The notes: a model not told the origin generated them from the sequence alone. A stretch of DNA of 64,000 nt from G963422565 sp963422565 (GCA_963422565.1 OY730228.1:2046001-2110000), one strand, 5' to 3'. Positions 38,459-49,722 are shown, numbered from the stretch's first letter. Numbers and translations: made by a program.

Positions 38459-39070
38459 ATGCCGGGCAGAGACGAGCAATCGATCCTGCTCGCGTCGTCG
38501 AGCGCGACTCGCGCCCGGCTTCTGCGCGCGGCAGGGCTCGCGGTCGAGGCCGTATCTCCGCCGGTCGACGAGGCGGTCGAGAAGCGTGTCCTCCGCGCCG
38601 CCGGGACCAGGAGTGCGGCGCTCGCGACAGCGCTCGCCGAGCGCAAGGCGGCCGCAGTCGCCGCAATATTCCCCCGCCGCCAGGTGCTCGGCTGCGATCA
38701 GGTTCTCCTGTTCGGCGACCGGGTTTTCGACAAGCCTGCCGACCGCGCGGAGGCCGAGCGCCAGCTTCGCGCGCTCCGGGGCGGCTGGCACAGCCTGGTA
38801 AGTGCCGCCTGCCTGATAGCGGAGGGCGTGCCGCGATGGCGCGGCGCCGAGACCGCGCGGCTCCGAATGCGCGATTTCAGCGATGCGTTCCTGGCCGATT
38901 ATCTCGACCGGATCGGGGAAGCCGCGCTCGCGGGCCCCGGCGCCTATCGCGTCGAGGAGCTCGGCATCCAGCTCTTCACCGAACTCTCCGGCACGCAGCC
39001 CTGCATGCTCGGCCTTCCCCTGTTGTCGCTGCTCGCCCATCTCAGGGCCTGCGGCCGGCTCGCCTCCTGA
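38459..39070 (+). CDS. Maf-like nucleotide pyrophosphatase
   Basis: 203 residues from ATG 38459 (GAGGG nine bases before; an ATG at 38450 adds three residues). ILLASSSATRARLLRAAGL is the Maf signature; GCDQVLLFGDRVFDKP and the SDAFLADYLDRIGE motif follow. Hydrolyses non-canonical or modified NTPs. First of maf-aroE-coaE-dnaQ, a standard alphaproteobacterial run. Confidence 0.93.
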   Translation: MPGRDEQSILLASSSATRARLLRAAGLAVEAVSPPVDEAVEKRVLRAAGTRSAALATALAERKAAAVAAIFPRRQVLGCDQVLLFGDRVFDKPADRAEAERQLRALRGGWHSLVSAACLIAEGVPRWRGAETARLRMRDFSDAFLADYLDRIGEAALAGPGAYRVEELGIQLFTELSGTQPCMLGLPLLSLLAHLRACGRLAS

Positions 39071-39084
39071 CGATCGGGGGCGCC

Positions 39085-39933
39085 GTGCGGGTCGCCGGGG
39101 TCATGGGCTGGCCGATCGCTCATTCGCGCTCGCCCCGGCTTCATAATTTCTGGCTCGCGCGCTACGCGATCGACGGTGTCTATGTTCCCTTCCCGGTCCG
39201 CCCCGAACGGGTCGTCGACGCGCTTCGCGCGCTGCCGGATCTCGGGATCGCTGGGGTCAACGTCACCATTCCCCACAAGGAGGCGGCCTTTGCGTTGGTC
39301 GATAGGAGGACCGCGATCGCCCGCAAGATCGGCGCGGTGAACACCGTTTTCGTGCGCGGGGACGGGAGTCTCGAAGGTACGAACACGGACGCGTTCGGAT
39401 TCGCCGAGGCTCTTCGGACGCGGCATCCCGGCTGGTCGGCGGCGGCCGGTCCAGCGGTCGTCATCGGCGCGGGCGGTGCGGCGCGCGCCGTGGTGACGGC
39501 GCTCGCCGACGGGGGCGCCCCGGAGATCCGCTTGGTCAACCGGACTCGGGCGCGGGCCGAAGCGCTCGTCGAGGCGCGCGCTGCGCCCGTGGTCGCCGTC
39601 GCCTGGTCGGAGCGGGCGGACGCGCTCGATGGTGCTGCCCTGCTGGTGAACACGACCGCGCTCGGCATGGCCGGCGGCGCCGCGCTGGATCTTCCCCTCG
39701 ATGCGCTGCCGAAGACTGCGCTGGTGAACGATATCGTGTACGTCCCGATCGAGACGCCGCTGCTCGCGGCCGCGCGTGGCCGCGGCTGCGCTGTCGTCGA
39801 CGGTCTGGAGATGCTGCTTCATCAAGCGCGGCCGGGCTTCGCCGGTTGGTTCGGGCGCGAGGCGGAGGTCGACGACGCGCTCCGCCGCCATCTGCGCGCC
39901 GATCTCGAAGGTCGCGAAGGCCGGCGATGGTGA
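39085..39933 (+). CDS. aroE: Shikimate dehydrogenase
   Basis: 282 residues from GTG 39085 (GGGGG just before). GWPIAHSRSPRLHNFWL binds shikimate, NVTIPHKEAAF carries the catalytic Lys, and GAGGAARAVVTAL with NRTRARAEAL bind NADP(H). Ends overlapping coaE by 7 bp. Confidence 0.95.
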   Translation: MRVAGVMGWPIAHSRSPRLHNFWLARYAIDGVYVPFPVRPERVVDALRALPDLGIAGVNVTIPHKEAAFALVDRRTAIARKIGAVNTVFVRGDGSLEGTNTDAFGFAEALRTRHPGWSAAAGPAVVIGAGGAARAVVTALADGGAPEIRLVNRTRARAEALVEARAAPVVAVAWSERADALDGAALLVNTTALGMAGGAALDLPLDALPKTALVNDIVYVPIETPLLAAARGRGCAVVDGLEMLLHQARPGFAGWFGREAEVDDALRRHLRADLEGREGRRW

Positions 39934-40679
39934 TCCTCGGCCTGACCGGTTCGATAGGGATGGGCAAATCGACCGCGGCGGCGATGCTCCGGGATATGGG
40001 CGTCCCGGTCTACGAGTCAGATCGCGCCGTTCACCGGGTCATGGCTCCGGGCGGGCCGGCGGTCGCGGCGGTCGCCGAGGCCTTTCCGGGTGCGGTCGAA
40101 GACGGCGCGGTCGACCGCCGCCTGCTGCGCGAGCGGGTCTTCGGCGACGCGGCGGCGCTGTGCCGGCTGGAACGGATCGTCCACCCGCTGGTCAGGCGGG
40201 TTCAGGACCGGTTCCTGCGCCGGGCGGCCCAGCGCCGCGCCGCGCTGGTCGTCCTCGACGTCCCGCTCCTGTTCGAGGTCGGTCTGCATGTCGCCTGCGA
40301 CGCGGTGCTGGTGATCACCGCACCGCCCTTTCTCCAACGAGCGCGGGTGCTCGCCCGCCCTGGCATGACCGAGTCGACATTCGCCCGAGTCGCCGCCCAG
40401 CAGATACCGGATACTGAAAAGCGCCGTCGCGCCGATTTCGTCGTCTCCAGCGGGCTCGGCCGGGCGCCCAGCTTGCGGGCGCTGCGCGAAGTCGTCAGAC
40501 TGGCGTCGGCCCAGCGCAGCGGATGTTGGCCGCGGCCGGCCCGATACCCGGACCCTCATGCGCGAAATCGTTCTCGACACCGAAACTACCGGCCTCTATC
40601 CAGCGGGCGGCGACAGGATCGTCGAGATCGGCTGTCTCGAGCTCAACAACCATATTCCGACGGGCCGGAGCTTTCATAG
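39927..40679 (+). CDS. coaE: Dephospho-CoA kinase
   Basis: Last step of CoA synthesis. ATG 39927; P-loop GLTGSIGMGKSTAA, VYESDRAVH, LDVPLLFEVGL and RARVLARPGMTESTFARVAAQQIP. The frame gives 250 residues, longer than the usual 200, because it runs 122 bp into dnaQ with an Arg-rich tail; the enzyme proper ends near residue 195. The tail may be an accidental extension. Confidence 0.93.
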   Translation: MVILGLTGSIGMGKSTAAAMLRDMGVPVYESDRAVHRVMAPGGPAVAAVAEAFPGAVEDGAVDRRLLRERVFGDAAALCRLERIVHPLVRRVQDRFLRRAAQRRAALVVLDVPLLFEVGLHVACDAVLVITAPPFLQRARVLARPGMTESTFARVAAQQIPDTEKRRRADFVVSSGLGRAPSLRALREVVRLASAQRSGCWPRPARYPDPHARNRSRHRNYRPLSSGRRQDRRDRLSRAQQPYSDGPELS

Positions 40680-41247
40680 CTACGTCAACCCGGAGCGCAT
40701 GATGCCAGCGGACGCGCGCGAGGTGCATGGGTTGACCGATGCGTTCCTCGCCGACAAGCCGGTCTTCGCCGAAGTCGCGGCCGGACTTCTGGAGTTCCTC
40801 GGCGACGCGCCGCTGGTGATTCACAACGCTGCCTTCGACCTCGGCTTTCTCGACGCAGAGTTCGCCCGCCTCGACCGCCCGCGTTTCGACGCAGCGCGCG
40901 CGATCGACACCGTGCAGCTCGCGAGGCGGAAATTCCCCGGTTCGCCGGCGAGCCTCGACGCTTTGTGCCGCCGCTTCGGGATCGACGCCGCTCAGCGAAT
41001 CAAGCACGGCGCGCTGGTCGATGCGGAGCTTCTCGCGGCGGTCTATCTGGAGCTGGTCGGGGGACGGCAGCCGGCGCTCGCGCTCGCCGTGGAGTCGATC
41101 TCCGCGCCCGCACCGGGCCGGGCGCGGCGGGACCGCCCGGTCAGAGCCCACGCCCCGTCCCCGGAGGAGATCGAGGCGCATGAGACTCTCGTTGCCGACA
41201 TTCCCGACGCAATCTGGAACGGCCGACGCGCTCAGTCCTCGTCCTGA
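40558..41247 (+). CDS. dnaQ: DNA polymerase III epsilon subunit (proofreading exonuclease)
   Basis: 229 residues. DEDDh exonuclease: DTETTGLYP (Asp, Glu), HNAAFDLGFLDAEF (Asp) and KHGALVDAELLAAVYLEL (His, Asp). A disordered linker and a C-terminal segment bind the alpha subunit. Begins within the 3' part of the coaE frame and overlaps the secB end by 16 bp. Confidence 0.95.
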   Translation: MREIVLDTETTGLYPAGGDRIVEIGCLELNNHIPTGRSFHSYVNPERMMPADAREVHGLTDAFLADKPVFAEVAAGLLEFLGDAPLVIHNAAFDLGFLDAEFARLDRPRFDAARAIDTVQLARRKFPGSPASLDALCRRFGIDAAQRIKHGALVDAELLAAVYLELVGGRQPALALAVESISAPAPGRARRDRPVRAHAPSPEEIEAHETLVADIPDAIWNGRRAQSSS

Positions 41248-41726
41248 TCGTCGTGATGCTCGATATAGAGCGCGGCGAAATCTATCGGACCCAGCATCAG
41301 CGGCGGGAAACCGCCGTCTCGGGTGGTATTGGCGATCACCGCCCGGGCGAAGGGGAAGAGATGGCGCGGCCCTTCGATCATGACCAGCGGGTGGATGTTT
41401 TCCTCCGGGACCTCGTCGGCGTCGACCGCGATGATGCCGCCATAGGTGAGTTCGACGATGAACACCGTTCGCTCGCCGGCGCTCGCCTCGCCGCGGATGA
41501 ACAGCGATATCTCGAAGGTGGTGTCCTCCAGGACCCGGGCCGATGTGTTGACGTCGATCTGGACGTTGGGGTTCTCGGCCATCCCGGCGGCCATCTCCGG
41601 GCCGAGCGGGTTCTCGAAGGACAGGTCCTTGATGTACTGGGCCCCGATCATGATCGGGGCGGGTGCCACAGCCTTCTCCCGCACAGCGCCGTTGCCGGCG
41701 GTCTGCCCCTCGGGCCGGTCGCTCAT
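41232..41726 (-). CDS. secB: Protein-export chaperone SecB
   Basis: 164 residues. IGAQYIKDLSFENP start, NVNTSARV-like strand and PLMLGPIDFAALY end are diagnostic. Keeps preproteins unfolded and hands them to SecA. Convergent with dnaQ; next to it as in most alphaproteobacteria. The 303 bp upstream hold a long inverted repeat. Confidence 0.96.
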   Translation of the reverse strand: MSDRPEGQTAGNGAVREKAVAPAPIMIGAQYIKDLSFENPLGPEMAAGMAENPNVQIDVNTSARVLEDTTFEISLFIRGEASAGERTVFIVELTYGGIIAVDADEVPEENIHPLVMIEGPRHLFPFARAVIANTTRDGGFPPLMLGPIDFAALYIEHHDDQDED

Positions 41727-41833
41727 TCTCGTCTCCGTCCCGGTCCGGGGGGGGCCGCTCCCGCGCGGCCGAGACTTGGCCTATCATGGATCGGGCGGGC
41801 GGGCAACCGCGCCCGCCGGCGCCCGGCAATTCT

Positions 41834-41884
41834 CGTTTCTATTTCTGGCGGATGCAGACCCGCCGGCCGCCAGAAATAGAAACG
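41834..41884. repeat. 18-bp perfect inverted repeat between secB and dctP
   Basis: CGTTTCTATTTCTGGCGG (41834-41851) and its exact complement (41867-41884) flank 15 bases. The arms are far less GC-rich than their surroundings and there is no T run. It may be an operator for the TRAP operon or a transcript-end structure; the rest of the 303 bp gap shows no gene. Confidence 0.7.
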
Positions 41885-42029
41885 GCGTCGCGATGCTGCG
41901 TCGTTTGCGGCGCTCGCGGCCCGCCGCTAGACTGCGCCGTCCGGCTTCGCCCGATCCCCCTTCGATCGGCGGGTGCCCGGGCGACCGGCCTTGCCCGCCA
42001 AGGCCCGGACCACAGGGAGAGCCAGGCAA

Positions 42030-43118
42030 ATGAAGTTTCTTTTCAGACATGTCCTGCATGTGTCTGCCGCCGTTCTGCTCGCCGGAACGGTCGGCGTCGG
42101 CGCGTGGTCGGCGAGCGCCGCCACTATCAACATCCGCATCGCGTCCGGGCATCCGCCGACGGTGGTCTATGCCGGGCTGATGAAGAGTTTCTTCCAGCCG
42201 GAGCTGAAGAAGGCCGTCGAGTCCGGGACCGAGCACAAGATCAACTTCATCGAGGGCTATAGCGGTTCCATCGTGAAGGTCTTCGACACGCTCGAAGGGG
42301 TGCAGAACGGCGTCGTCGATATCGGCGGTTTCTGCTACTGCTTCGAGGCGTCCAAGCTGCCGATGCACGCGTTCCAGATCATGCTTCCGTTCGGGACCAT
42401 GGATCCGGTCCAGAGCGTCGCGGCAGCTGCCGACATCTACCGACAGTTTCCGAGTCTGGAGAAGCGTTTTCACGATTTCAACCAGACCCTTATCGCCATC
42501 ATCGGGGACGGCGGCTACAATCTCGGCACGCAGTTTCCGTGGAAGACTCTGGACGATCTCAAGGGCCGGAAGATTCTCGGCGCCGGGCTCAATCTCAACT
42601 GGATGAAACAGGCGGGTATCGGCATCGTTCCGGTCACCGATGGGCTTCCGGGCTGGTATCAGAAGCTCAAGACCGGCGTCGCCGAGGGCGGCATCATGTT
42701 CCCGAGCGCCTGGGGCAAGACGTTCGGCCTGTGGGAGGTCGGCAAATACTACACCACGATCGGGTTCGGCTCGATCACCTGGCACGGCTTGACCGTGAAC
42801 AACCGCTTCTGGAACAGGCTGCCCGCAGAGGTCAAACCGATCATCCAGGAGGTCGCCGACCGGTTCGAGACCAAGACGGGCACGGCGAACAAGGCCGGGT
42901 ACGACAAGGACATGGCCTGGCTGCGTGAGAACATCACCGTCACCGACCTGCCGGCCGATGTCCGCCTCGCCTGGGCCAAGGGTCTGGCGCACTGGCCACA
43001 GGCGCATGCCGACGCGCTCGAGAAGAAGGGCTTCCCCGCCAAGAAGATTCTGAACGCCTATCTCGACGCGGCCGAGAAGCAGGGCTACGTATGGCCGGTC
43101 CGCTACGTGATCGAGTAG
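42030..43118 (+). CDS. TRAP transporter substrate-binding protein (DctP family)
   Basis: 362 residues, GGGAGAG before the ATG. Signal peptide VSAAVLLAGTVGVGAWSASA, then IRIASGHPPTVVYAGLMKSF and LDDLKGRKILGAGLNLNWM, the DctP ligand-binding lobes. Periplasmic receptor for an organic acid; the ligand is not evident. Followed by a hairpin and the two membrane subunits. Confidence 0.93.
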   Translation: MKFLFRHVLHVSAAVLLAGTVGVGAWSASAATINIRIASGHPPTVVYAGLMKSFFQPELKKAVESGTEHKINFIEGYSGSIVKVFDTLEGVQNGVVDIGGFCYCFEASKLPMHAFQIMLPFGTMDPVQSVAAAADIYRQFPSLEKRFHDFNQTLIAIIGDGGYNLGTQFPWKTLDDLKGRKILGAGLNLNWMKQAGIGIVPVTDGLPGWYQKLKTGVAEGGIMFPSAWGKTFGLWEVGKYYTTIGFGSITWHGLTVNNRFWNRLPAEVKPIIQEVADRFETKTGTANKAGYDKDMAWLRENITVTDLPADVRLAWAKGLAHWPQAHADALEKKGFPAKKILNAYLDAAEKQGYVWPVRYVIE

Positions 43119-43147
43119 CGGCCGATTCGACGGCAGGTGCGGAGCGG

Positions 43148-43181
43148 CCCGCCGGGGTAGCGCGACGGAGTGCCCGGCGGG
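43148..43181 (+). promoter_or_regulatory. Hairpin between dctP and dctQ
   Basis: CCCGCCGGG and CCCGGCGGG (43148-43156, 43173-43181) pair around 16 bases. Such structures often lower expression of membrane subunits relative to the binding protein. No T run. Confidence 0.4.
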
Positions 43182-43281
43182 TCGGAAGTGGCCCGCTGAT
43201 GCGCTGCAGACGCCGCGCGGCGGCATCGTTCCGCGATCCTCCGCCGGGCCCACCGGCTCGCATGGCCGACGAACAGCCGGC

Positions 43282-43806
43282 ATGAACCTCGTCACCCTTA
43301 CCGACCGCGTCTCGAAGGCTCTGATGGTGCTGGCCGCCGTCTGGGCCTTCGCCCTCGTCTTCCTGATCCTCGGCGACATCATCGGCCGGGGGGCCTTCGA
43401 CCGGCCGATCTACGGCACGGTGGAAATGGTCAGCGCCTCCGTCGTGATCATCGTCTTTCTCCAGGCGGGCTATGCGATCCGTAGCCGTTCGATGCTGCGG
43501 GCGGACTTTCTGGTGGTTCACCTGCCGGCCGGAGTCCAGCGTATCCTGCTCGCGTTCGGCTATCTGCTGGGCGCGGCTTTCTTCCTGATGATCATCACCG
43601 GCGGATGGGAAGAGAGCATCCGCTCCTATGTCGACGGCGAGTTCGAGGGCGAGGGAGCGCTCAGGGTCCCGTCCTGGCCCGCGCGCTGGACGGTGCTGGT
43701 CGGTAGCGCGCTGGCGCTGATCAATTACTGCGTCATGGCCTTTCTCGACGTGTTCGGTTCCGGGTCGGCGGAGTCCGAACCGGAACCGGGCGCCCCGGCG
43801 CGGTAG
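43282..43806 (+). CDS. TRAP transporter small permease (DctQ)
   Basis: 174 residues, four membrane segments: KALMVLAAVWAFALVFLILG, TVEMVSASVVIIVFLQAGYA, ILLAFGYLLGAAFFLMIITG and WTVLVGSALALINYCVMA. Membrane anchor between binding protein and large permease. Confidence 0.92.
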   Translation: MNLVTLTDRVSKALMVLAAVWAFALVFLILGDIIGRGAFDRPIYGTVEMVSASVVIIVFLQAGYAIRSRSMLRADFLVVHLPAGVQRILLAFGYLLGAAFFLMIITGGWEESIRSYVDGEFEGEGALRVPSWPARWTVLVGSALALINYCVMAFLDVFGSGSAESEPEPGAPAR

Positions 43807-43844
43807 CGGCGTCGGGCGGCGCAGAAGGGACGGGGACGAGAACC

Positions 43845-45227
43845 GTGTTCGACGCGAATGTCGCCGTTCTGCTGGTCGTCTGCCTTGTGGCGCTGGTCGC
43901 CGTCGGCGTCCATATCGCCATCGCCCTCGGCATGACGAGCGCGCTCGGGATTTTCATGGTCACGGGCGCTGACTCCTATGCCTTCCACTCGGTTCAGACC
44001 ATGCTCGCGGCGACCGCCTACGAGGCCATCCGGGCCTATGTCTTCGCGGTGATTCCGCTATTCATGCTGATGGGGGAATTCATCGGCAAGTCGGGCACGG
44101 TCACCGATGTCTACCGCGGCATCAACCGTCTGTTGCACAGACTGCCGGGTCGTCTCGCAATCGCGACGGTGCTGGGCAACGCGCTGTTCTCCTTCGTGAC
44201 CGGCGTCAGCATCGCCTCGGCCGCGGCGTTTTCGCGCATCGCCTACCCGGAGATGAAGCGGTTCGGCTATCACCGCGGCTTCGCGCTCGGCGCCATCGCC
44301 GGGTCGAGCTGCCTCGGCATGCTCATCCCCCCGAGCGTCCTGATGATCGTTTGGGGCATTCTTACCGAGCAGTCGATCGGCCAGATTTTCGCCGCGGGCA
44401 TCCTGCCGGGGCTCCTCCTCGCCTCCATGTTCGTCGTCTATGTCTTCGCGGTGGCGCTGCTCAAGCCCGCGCTCGTCGGCGCCGGGCCGCCGCCGGACGG
44501 GATCGGGGCCGTCGAAGACCGCGCGGGCGCCGGCGAACCGGGCGAAGAGATATCGACCCGCCAGTTTCTGATCAGCCTGTTCGGCATCGTTCTGGCGATC
44601 GTCGTCGTGCTGGGCGGGATATGGTTCGGCATCTTCACGCCGACCGAAGGCGCCGGCGCCGGCGCCTTCATCGGCCTCCTTCTCGCCGTCATCAAGGGCA
44701 TGCGGCTGCGTGCGTTCGTCGATTCCATCCTGTCGGTGGGGCGGACCTCGGCGCCGATCCTGCTGTTGCTGATCACCGCCGCGCTCTATTCGCGAACGCT
44801 CGCGATGACCGGCATGACCAACGCCATCGAAGGCGTATTCCTCGGGGCCGGCATGGCGCCGTGGATGGTCCTGACGGTGATGGTGCTCGTCTGGTTCGCA
44901 CTCGGCATGATCATCGACTCGATCTCGATCATGCTGCTGACGGCGGCGATCTTCGCGCCCATCGCGGTCAAGCTCGGCTACGAACCCATCGCCTTCGCCA
45001 TCATCGCGATCATCGCCATCGAGGCGGGCCTGTTGACGCCGCCGTTCGGGCTGCTGGTGTACACGGTGAAATCGGCGATTCGGGATGTCGATCCCGAGAT
45101 CAATGTCATGACGATCTTCAGGAGCTCGATCGCCTACTGGATCATCATGTTGATCGGAATGATCGTCGTCATCCGGTTTCCGGAGATCGCCACCTGGCTG
45201 CCCGACATCCTGTTTCGGCCCGGCTGA
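43845..45227 (+). CDS. TRAP transporter large permease (DctM)
   Basis: 460 residues from GTG 43845, about a dozen membrane segments. AYVFAVIPLFMLMGEFIGKSG, LGMLIPPSVLMIVWGILTE and EAGLLTPPFGLLVYTVKSA are DctM signatures. Forms the sodium-driven channel with DctQ. A 208 bp gap with no visible gene separates it from the convergent monooxygenase. Confidence 0.94.
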   Translation: MFDANVAVLLVVCLVALVAVGVHIAIALGMTSALGIFMVTGADSYAFHSVQTMLAATAYEAIRAYVFAVIPLFMLMGEFIGKSGTVTDVYRGINRLLHRLPGRLAIATVLGNALFSFVTGVSIASAAAFSRIAYPEMKRFGYHRGFALGAIAGSSCLGMLIPPSVLMIVWGILTEQSIGQIFAAGILPGLLLASMFVVYVFAVALLKPALVGAGPPPDGIGAVEDRAGAGEPGEEISTRQFLISLFGIVLAIVVVLGGIWFGIFTPTEGAGAGAFIGLLLAVIKGMRLRAFVDSILSVGRTSAPILLLLITAALYSRTLAMTGMTNAIEGVFLGAGMAPWMVLTVMVLVWFALGMIIDSISIMLLTAAIFAPIAVKLGYEPIAFAIIAIIAIEAGLLTPPFGLLVYTVKSAIRDVDPEINVMTIFRSSIAYWIIMLIGMIVVIRFPEIATWLPDILFRPG

Positions 45228-45435
45228 GGCGCCTCTGTCGCGGAGAGCCTGCAAGGGACAGGCACGCGCGGCGCAAGCGGCGGCCGGGCGCGGCGCATCC
45301 CATGCTCTCGGGACGCCGATCGTTTCCGGACACTCCCATAAGCGTCGACTCGCTTTCGGATTCCGGATGTCGTGTCCGGCTGCGGCCGCCATGCCCCTCC
45401 CGATTCACGGGAACGCCCGGCCGTCGGCACCGCGC

Positions 45436-46608
45436 CTATTCGGCGGCGACCAGCTCGGGCTCCGCGATATGGGACTCGTGCAGCGCCGGCATCACCTCGC
45501 GGGCGAACATTTCCATGTTGGCCTTCGTCAGATCGCGCGGCAGCGTGGCGAACTGGCAGAGCGCGAGTACGTTGCCGAGGGCGATCCGGCGCTGGCAGTC
45601 GAGCAGCTTGGCGCGGACGGTGTCCGGGCTGCCGACGATCACGACCTCGTTCTCGATCAGCGTCTCGATCGTCTGACGGCGGACGATGCTCGACTTGTGC
45701 TTGAGCACGTTCTTGAGCGAGGAGATCGAGGTGTAGCCGGGCGGCAGCAGCATCTCCGGCGGGTTGCGCAGGAATTTGTTGGCGAAGGCCTCGATATGCG
45801 GCCGCGCCTCGTCGACCGCTCTCTCGTCGGTGTCGGCGACATAGATGGGCACCAGCCAGCCGAGCCGGTCGGGGGCGGCCTCGTAGCCGTATTCGCGCGC
45901 CTTTTCGCGATAGCCGCCCATGAACTTGCAGACCGACCGGAACGGGCTGTAGGTCTGGAGATAGGTGTATTTTCGGTCGGGGTGCGCGGTCCAGTCGATG
46001 GTCTCGAACGAGCCCTGCGAGGGCACCCAGATCGGCGGGTGCGGGTCCTGATAGGGGCGCGGCCACAGGTTGACATACTCGAAATGGTAATGCTCGCCCT
46101 CGAAGGCGAACGGCCCCTCCCGCGTCCAGGCCTGGATAACAAGGTCGTGGGCCTCGTGGAAGCGGTCATGCGAGAAGGCGGGGTTGGCGCCCATCGAGTA
46201 GTACTCGCAGCCGATGCCGCGCACCATGCCGCTGATCAGCCGCCCGCCGGAGATGCAGTCGATCATCGCATGTTCCTCGGCGAGCGTCAGCGGATGCTCG
46301 CGGAGCCCGAAGGCCGAGCCGACGATGGCGATCTTTACCCGCTCGGTGCGCCGGGCGAGCGCCGCGGCGGTGACCACAGGCGAGGGCATGATGCCGTAGG
46401 CGTTCTGGTGATGCTCGTTCACGCAGAGCCCGTCGAACCCCAGCTCCTCGCCGTATTCGAGTTCGTCGAGATAGCGGTTGTAGAGCTCGTGCCCCTTCTT
46501 CGGATCGAAATAGCTGTTGGGCAGCACCACCCAGGCCGAGCGGTATTTCCGGTCGTAGTCGAGGTCCAGATAGGCGTAGGGCATCAGATGGAACAGGAAG
46601 ACTTTCAT
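45436..46608 (-). CDS. LLM-class flavin-dependent monooxygenase
   Basis: 390 residues from ATG 46608. Luciferase-like TIM barrel: GEELGFDGLCVNEHHQNAYG, IAIVGSAFGLREHPLTLAEE and ISGGRLISGMVRG are the family core. The oxidised substrate is unknown. Convergent with the TRAP operon, which may import its substrate. Confidence 0.9.
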   Translation of the reverse strand: MKVFLFHLMPYAYLDLDYDRKYRSAWVVLPNSYFDPKKGHELYNRYLDELEYGEELGFDGLCVNEHHQNAYGIMPSPVVTAAALARRTERVKIAIVGSAFGLREHPLTLAEEHAMIDCISGGRLISGMVRGIGCEYYSMGANPAFSHDRFHEAHDLVIQAWTREGPFAFEGEHYHFEYVNLWPRPYQDPHPPIWVPSQGSFETIDWTAHPDRKYTYLQTYSPFRSVCKFMGGYREKAREYGYEAAPDRLGWLVPIYVADTDERAVDEARPHIEAFANKFLRNPPEMLLPPGYTSISSLKNVLKHKSSIVRRQTIETLIENEVVIVGSPDTVRAKLLDCQRRIALGNVLALCQFATLPRDLTKANMEMFAREVMPALHESHIAEPELVAAE

Positions 46609-46905
46609 GACGTGCACCCGCTGTTTCCCGCGCGAAACTCTACGCTGCCGCCGCCCTGTCGACAACGCTCGGGGCGGGAGAGGGCGATGCGCGAGACAGC
46701 GCGGATGCTCCAGCGCGATCTCGTCGGTGCCGGAACAGGCCATGCTTCGGTTGCGGTCGCATGGCGCGGACAATCGATTGCAAGCCGTTCGGCGATGCGA
46801 TACGGATTTTCGCAAGCGGTCCGGCCGCGGAACGGGATCGAAGGGCCGTCCCCTGGCAGACGTCCCGGGCGGACGATGGAACGACATTCGAGCGGAGGGG
46901 GCTGC
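46609..46905. other. Gap upstream of type I locus B
   Basis: 297 bp between divergent monooxygenase and hsdM genes. I see no gene; it should hold promoters for both. A strong ribosome site GGAGGGGG ends it, five bases before the hsdM ATG. Confidence 0.6.
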
Positions 46906-48500
<1,595 letters not shown>

Positions 48501-48501
<1 letters not shown>

Positions 48502-49634
48502 TGGCCGCGGTCGCCTATCATGTCGGTCGTTTTCCGCCCGAGGCGCACCTCGACTGGCCGAACCTGGTTCCGCTCCTCGGCCCGGCGGCGGAGGCGGTGG
48601 CCCGCTACGACGGAACGCTGGCGGCGGTCCCCAACCCGCGGGTTCTCCTGGCGCCGCTGGCCATGCAGGAGGCGGTGCTCTCCTCGCGGATCGAGGGCAC
48701 GCAGGCCACCATGGGAGATGTCCTGGAATTCGAGGCCGGGAAGGAACCCGTGTCGCCGGAACGCCGGGACGACATTCAGGAGGTGCGCAACTACCGCGCC
48801 GCCATGCGCCGGGCGGAGGAACGGCTGAAGACGCTCCCGCTCTGCCAAAGAGTGATCAAGGAAGCGCATTCGGTGCTGATGCAGGGCGTGCGCGGTGAAG
48901 GCAAGTCGCCCGGCGCCTATCGGCGGGTCCCCAACTGGATCGGACCGTCCGGCTGCACCATCGACGCGGCCCGCTTCGTACCCATCGACGCGGCCCGGCT
49001 TCCGGCCGCCATGGACCGGTGGGAGCGCTACATCCACGAGGAGGCGCTCGACCGCCTGGTGCAACTCGCGGTCCTTCATGCGGAGTTCGAGGCGCTTCAT
49101 CCGTTCCTCGACGGCAACGGCCGGCTGGGGCGCATGCTGGTCCCGTTGTTCCTCTGGCAGCGCGGCCTCATCCAGGAGCCGCTGTTCCATATCAGCGCCT
49201 ATTTCGAGGCGCGGCGGGACGGCTATTACGACGCGCTGCTCGCCGTCTCGCGCGACGACGACTGGACCGGGTGGTGTCGGTTCTTCCTCGGCGCCCTCCG
49301 GTCGCAGGCCGAAGATAACCTGGCCAGGGCGCGGCGGATCGTCGACCTCTACGACGCCATGAAGGACCGCGTCTTCGACCTGGCGCGGTCCCGCTACGCC
49401 ATCCATGCGCTCGACTGGATATTCGGGACGCCGATTTTCAGGAGCACCGACTTCGTGGCCACGGCGGGCATTCCAGCGCCGACGGCGAGGCGGCTTCTCC
49501 GTGTTCTCACGGACGCTGGCATCCTGACGGTACCGCTCGCCGGAAGCGGTCGCCGCGCCGCCGTCCACGCGTTCCCCGGCCTTCTGGACATTGCGGAGGA
49601 TGGCGCGGCGCAGCGCCTCGACGATCATGGGTGA
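48501..49634 (+). CDS. Fic-family protein (probable AMPylase)
   Basis: 377 residues. Fic core HPFLDGNGRLGR (200-211) and the N-terminal inhibitory motif SSRIEG (61-66) mark a class II, self-inhibited Fic enzyme with a C-terminal winged-helix region (FVATAGIPAPTARRLLRVL). Would transfer AMP to a target protein. The start overlaps the hsdM stop, so Fic is made with the methyltransferase; a guard or toxin role is inferred. Confidence 0.93.
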
Positions 49635-49722
49635 GACACAAACCGGGTTGTCGCTCACATTCGAACAAATATGATCGACAAATGGCATGGATGCGCATGG
49701 ATGATCACCGAGCGGGCGCGAT

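Noticed and set aside
46609..46905. N-terminal extension of hsdM in locus B (the open frame continues far upstream)
   Set aside because: The ATG at 46906 has a strong ribosome site and matches the usual HsdM start; upstream residues are not protein-like and run antisense to the monooxygenase.
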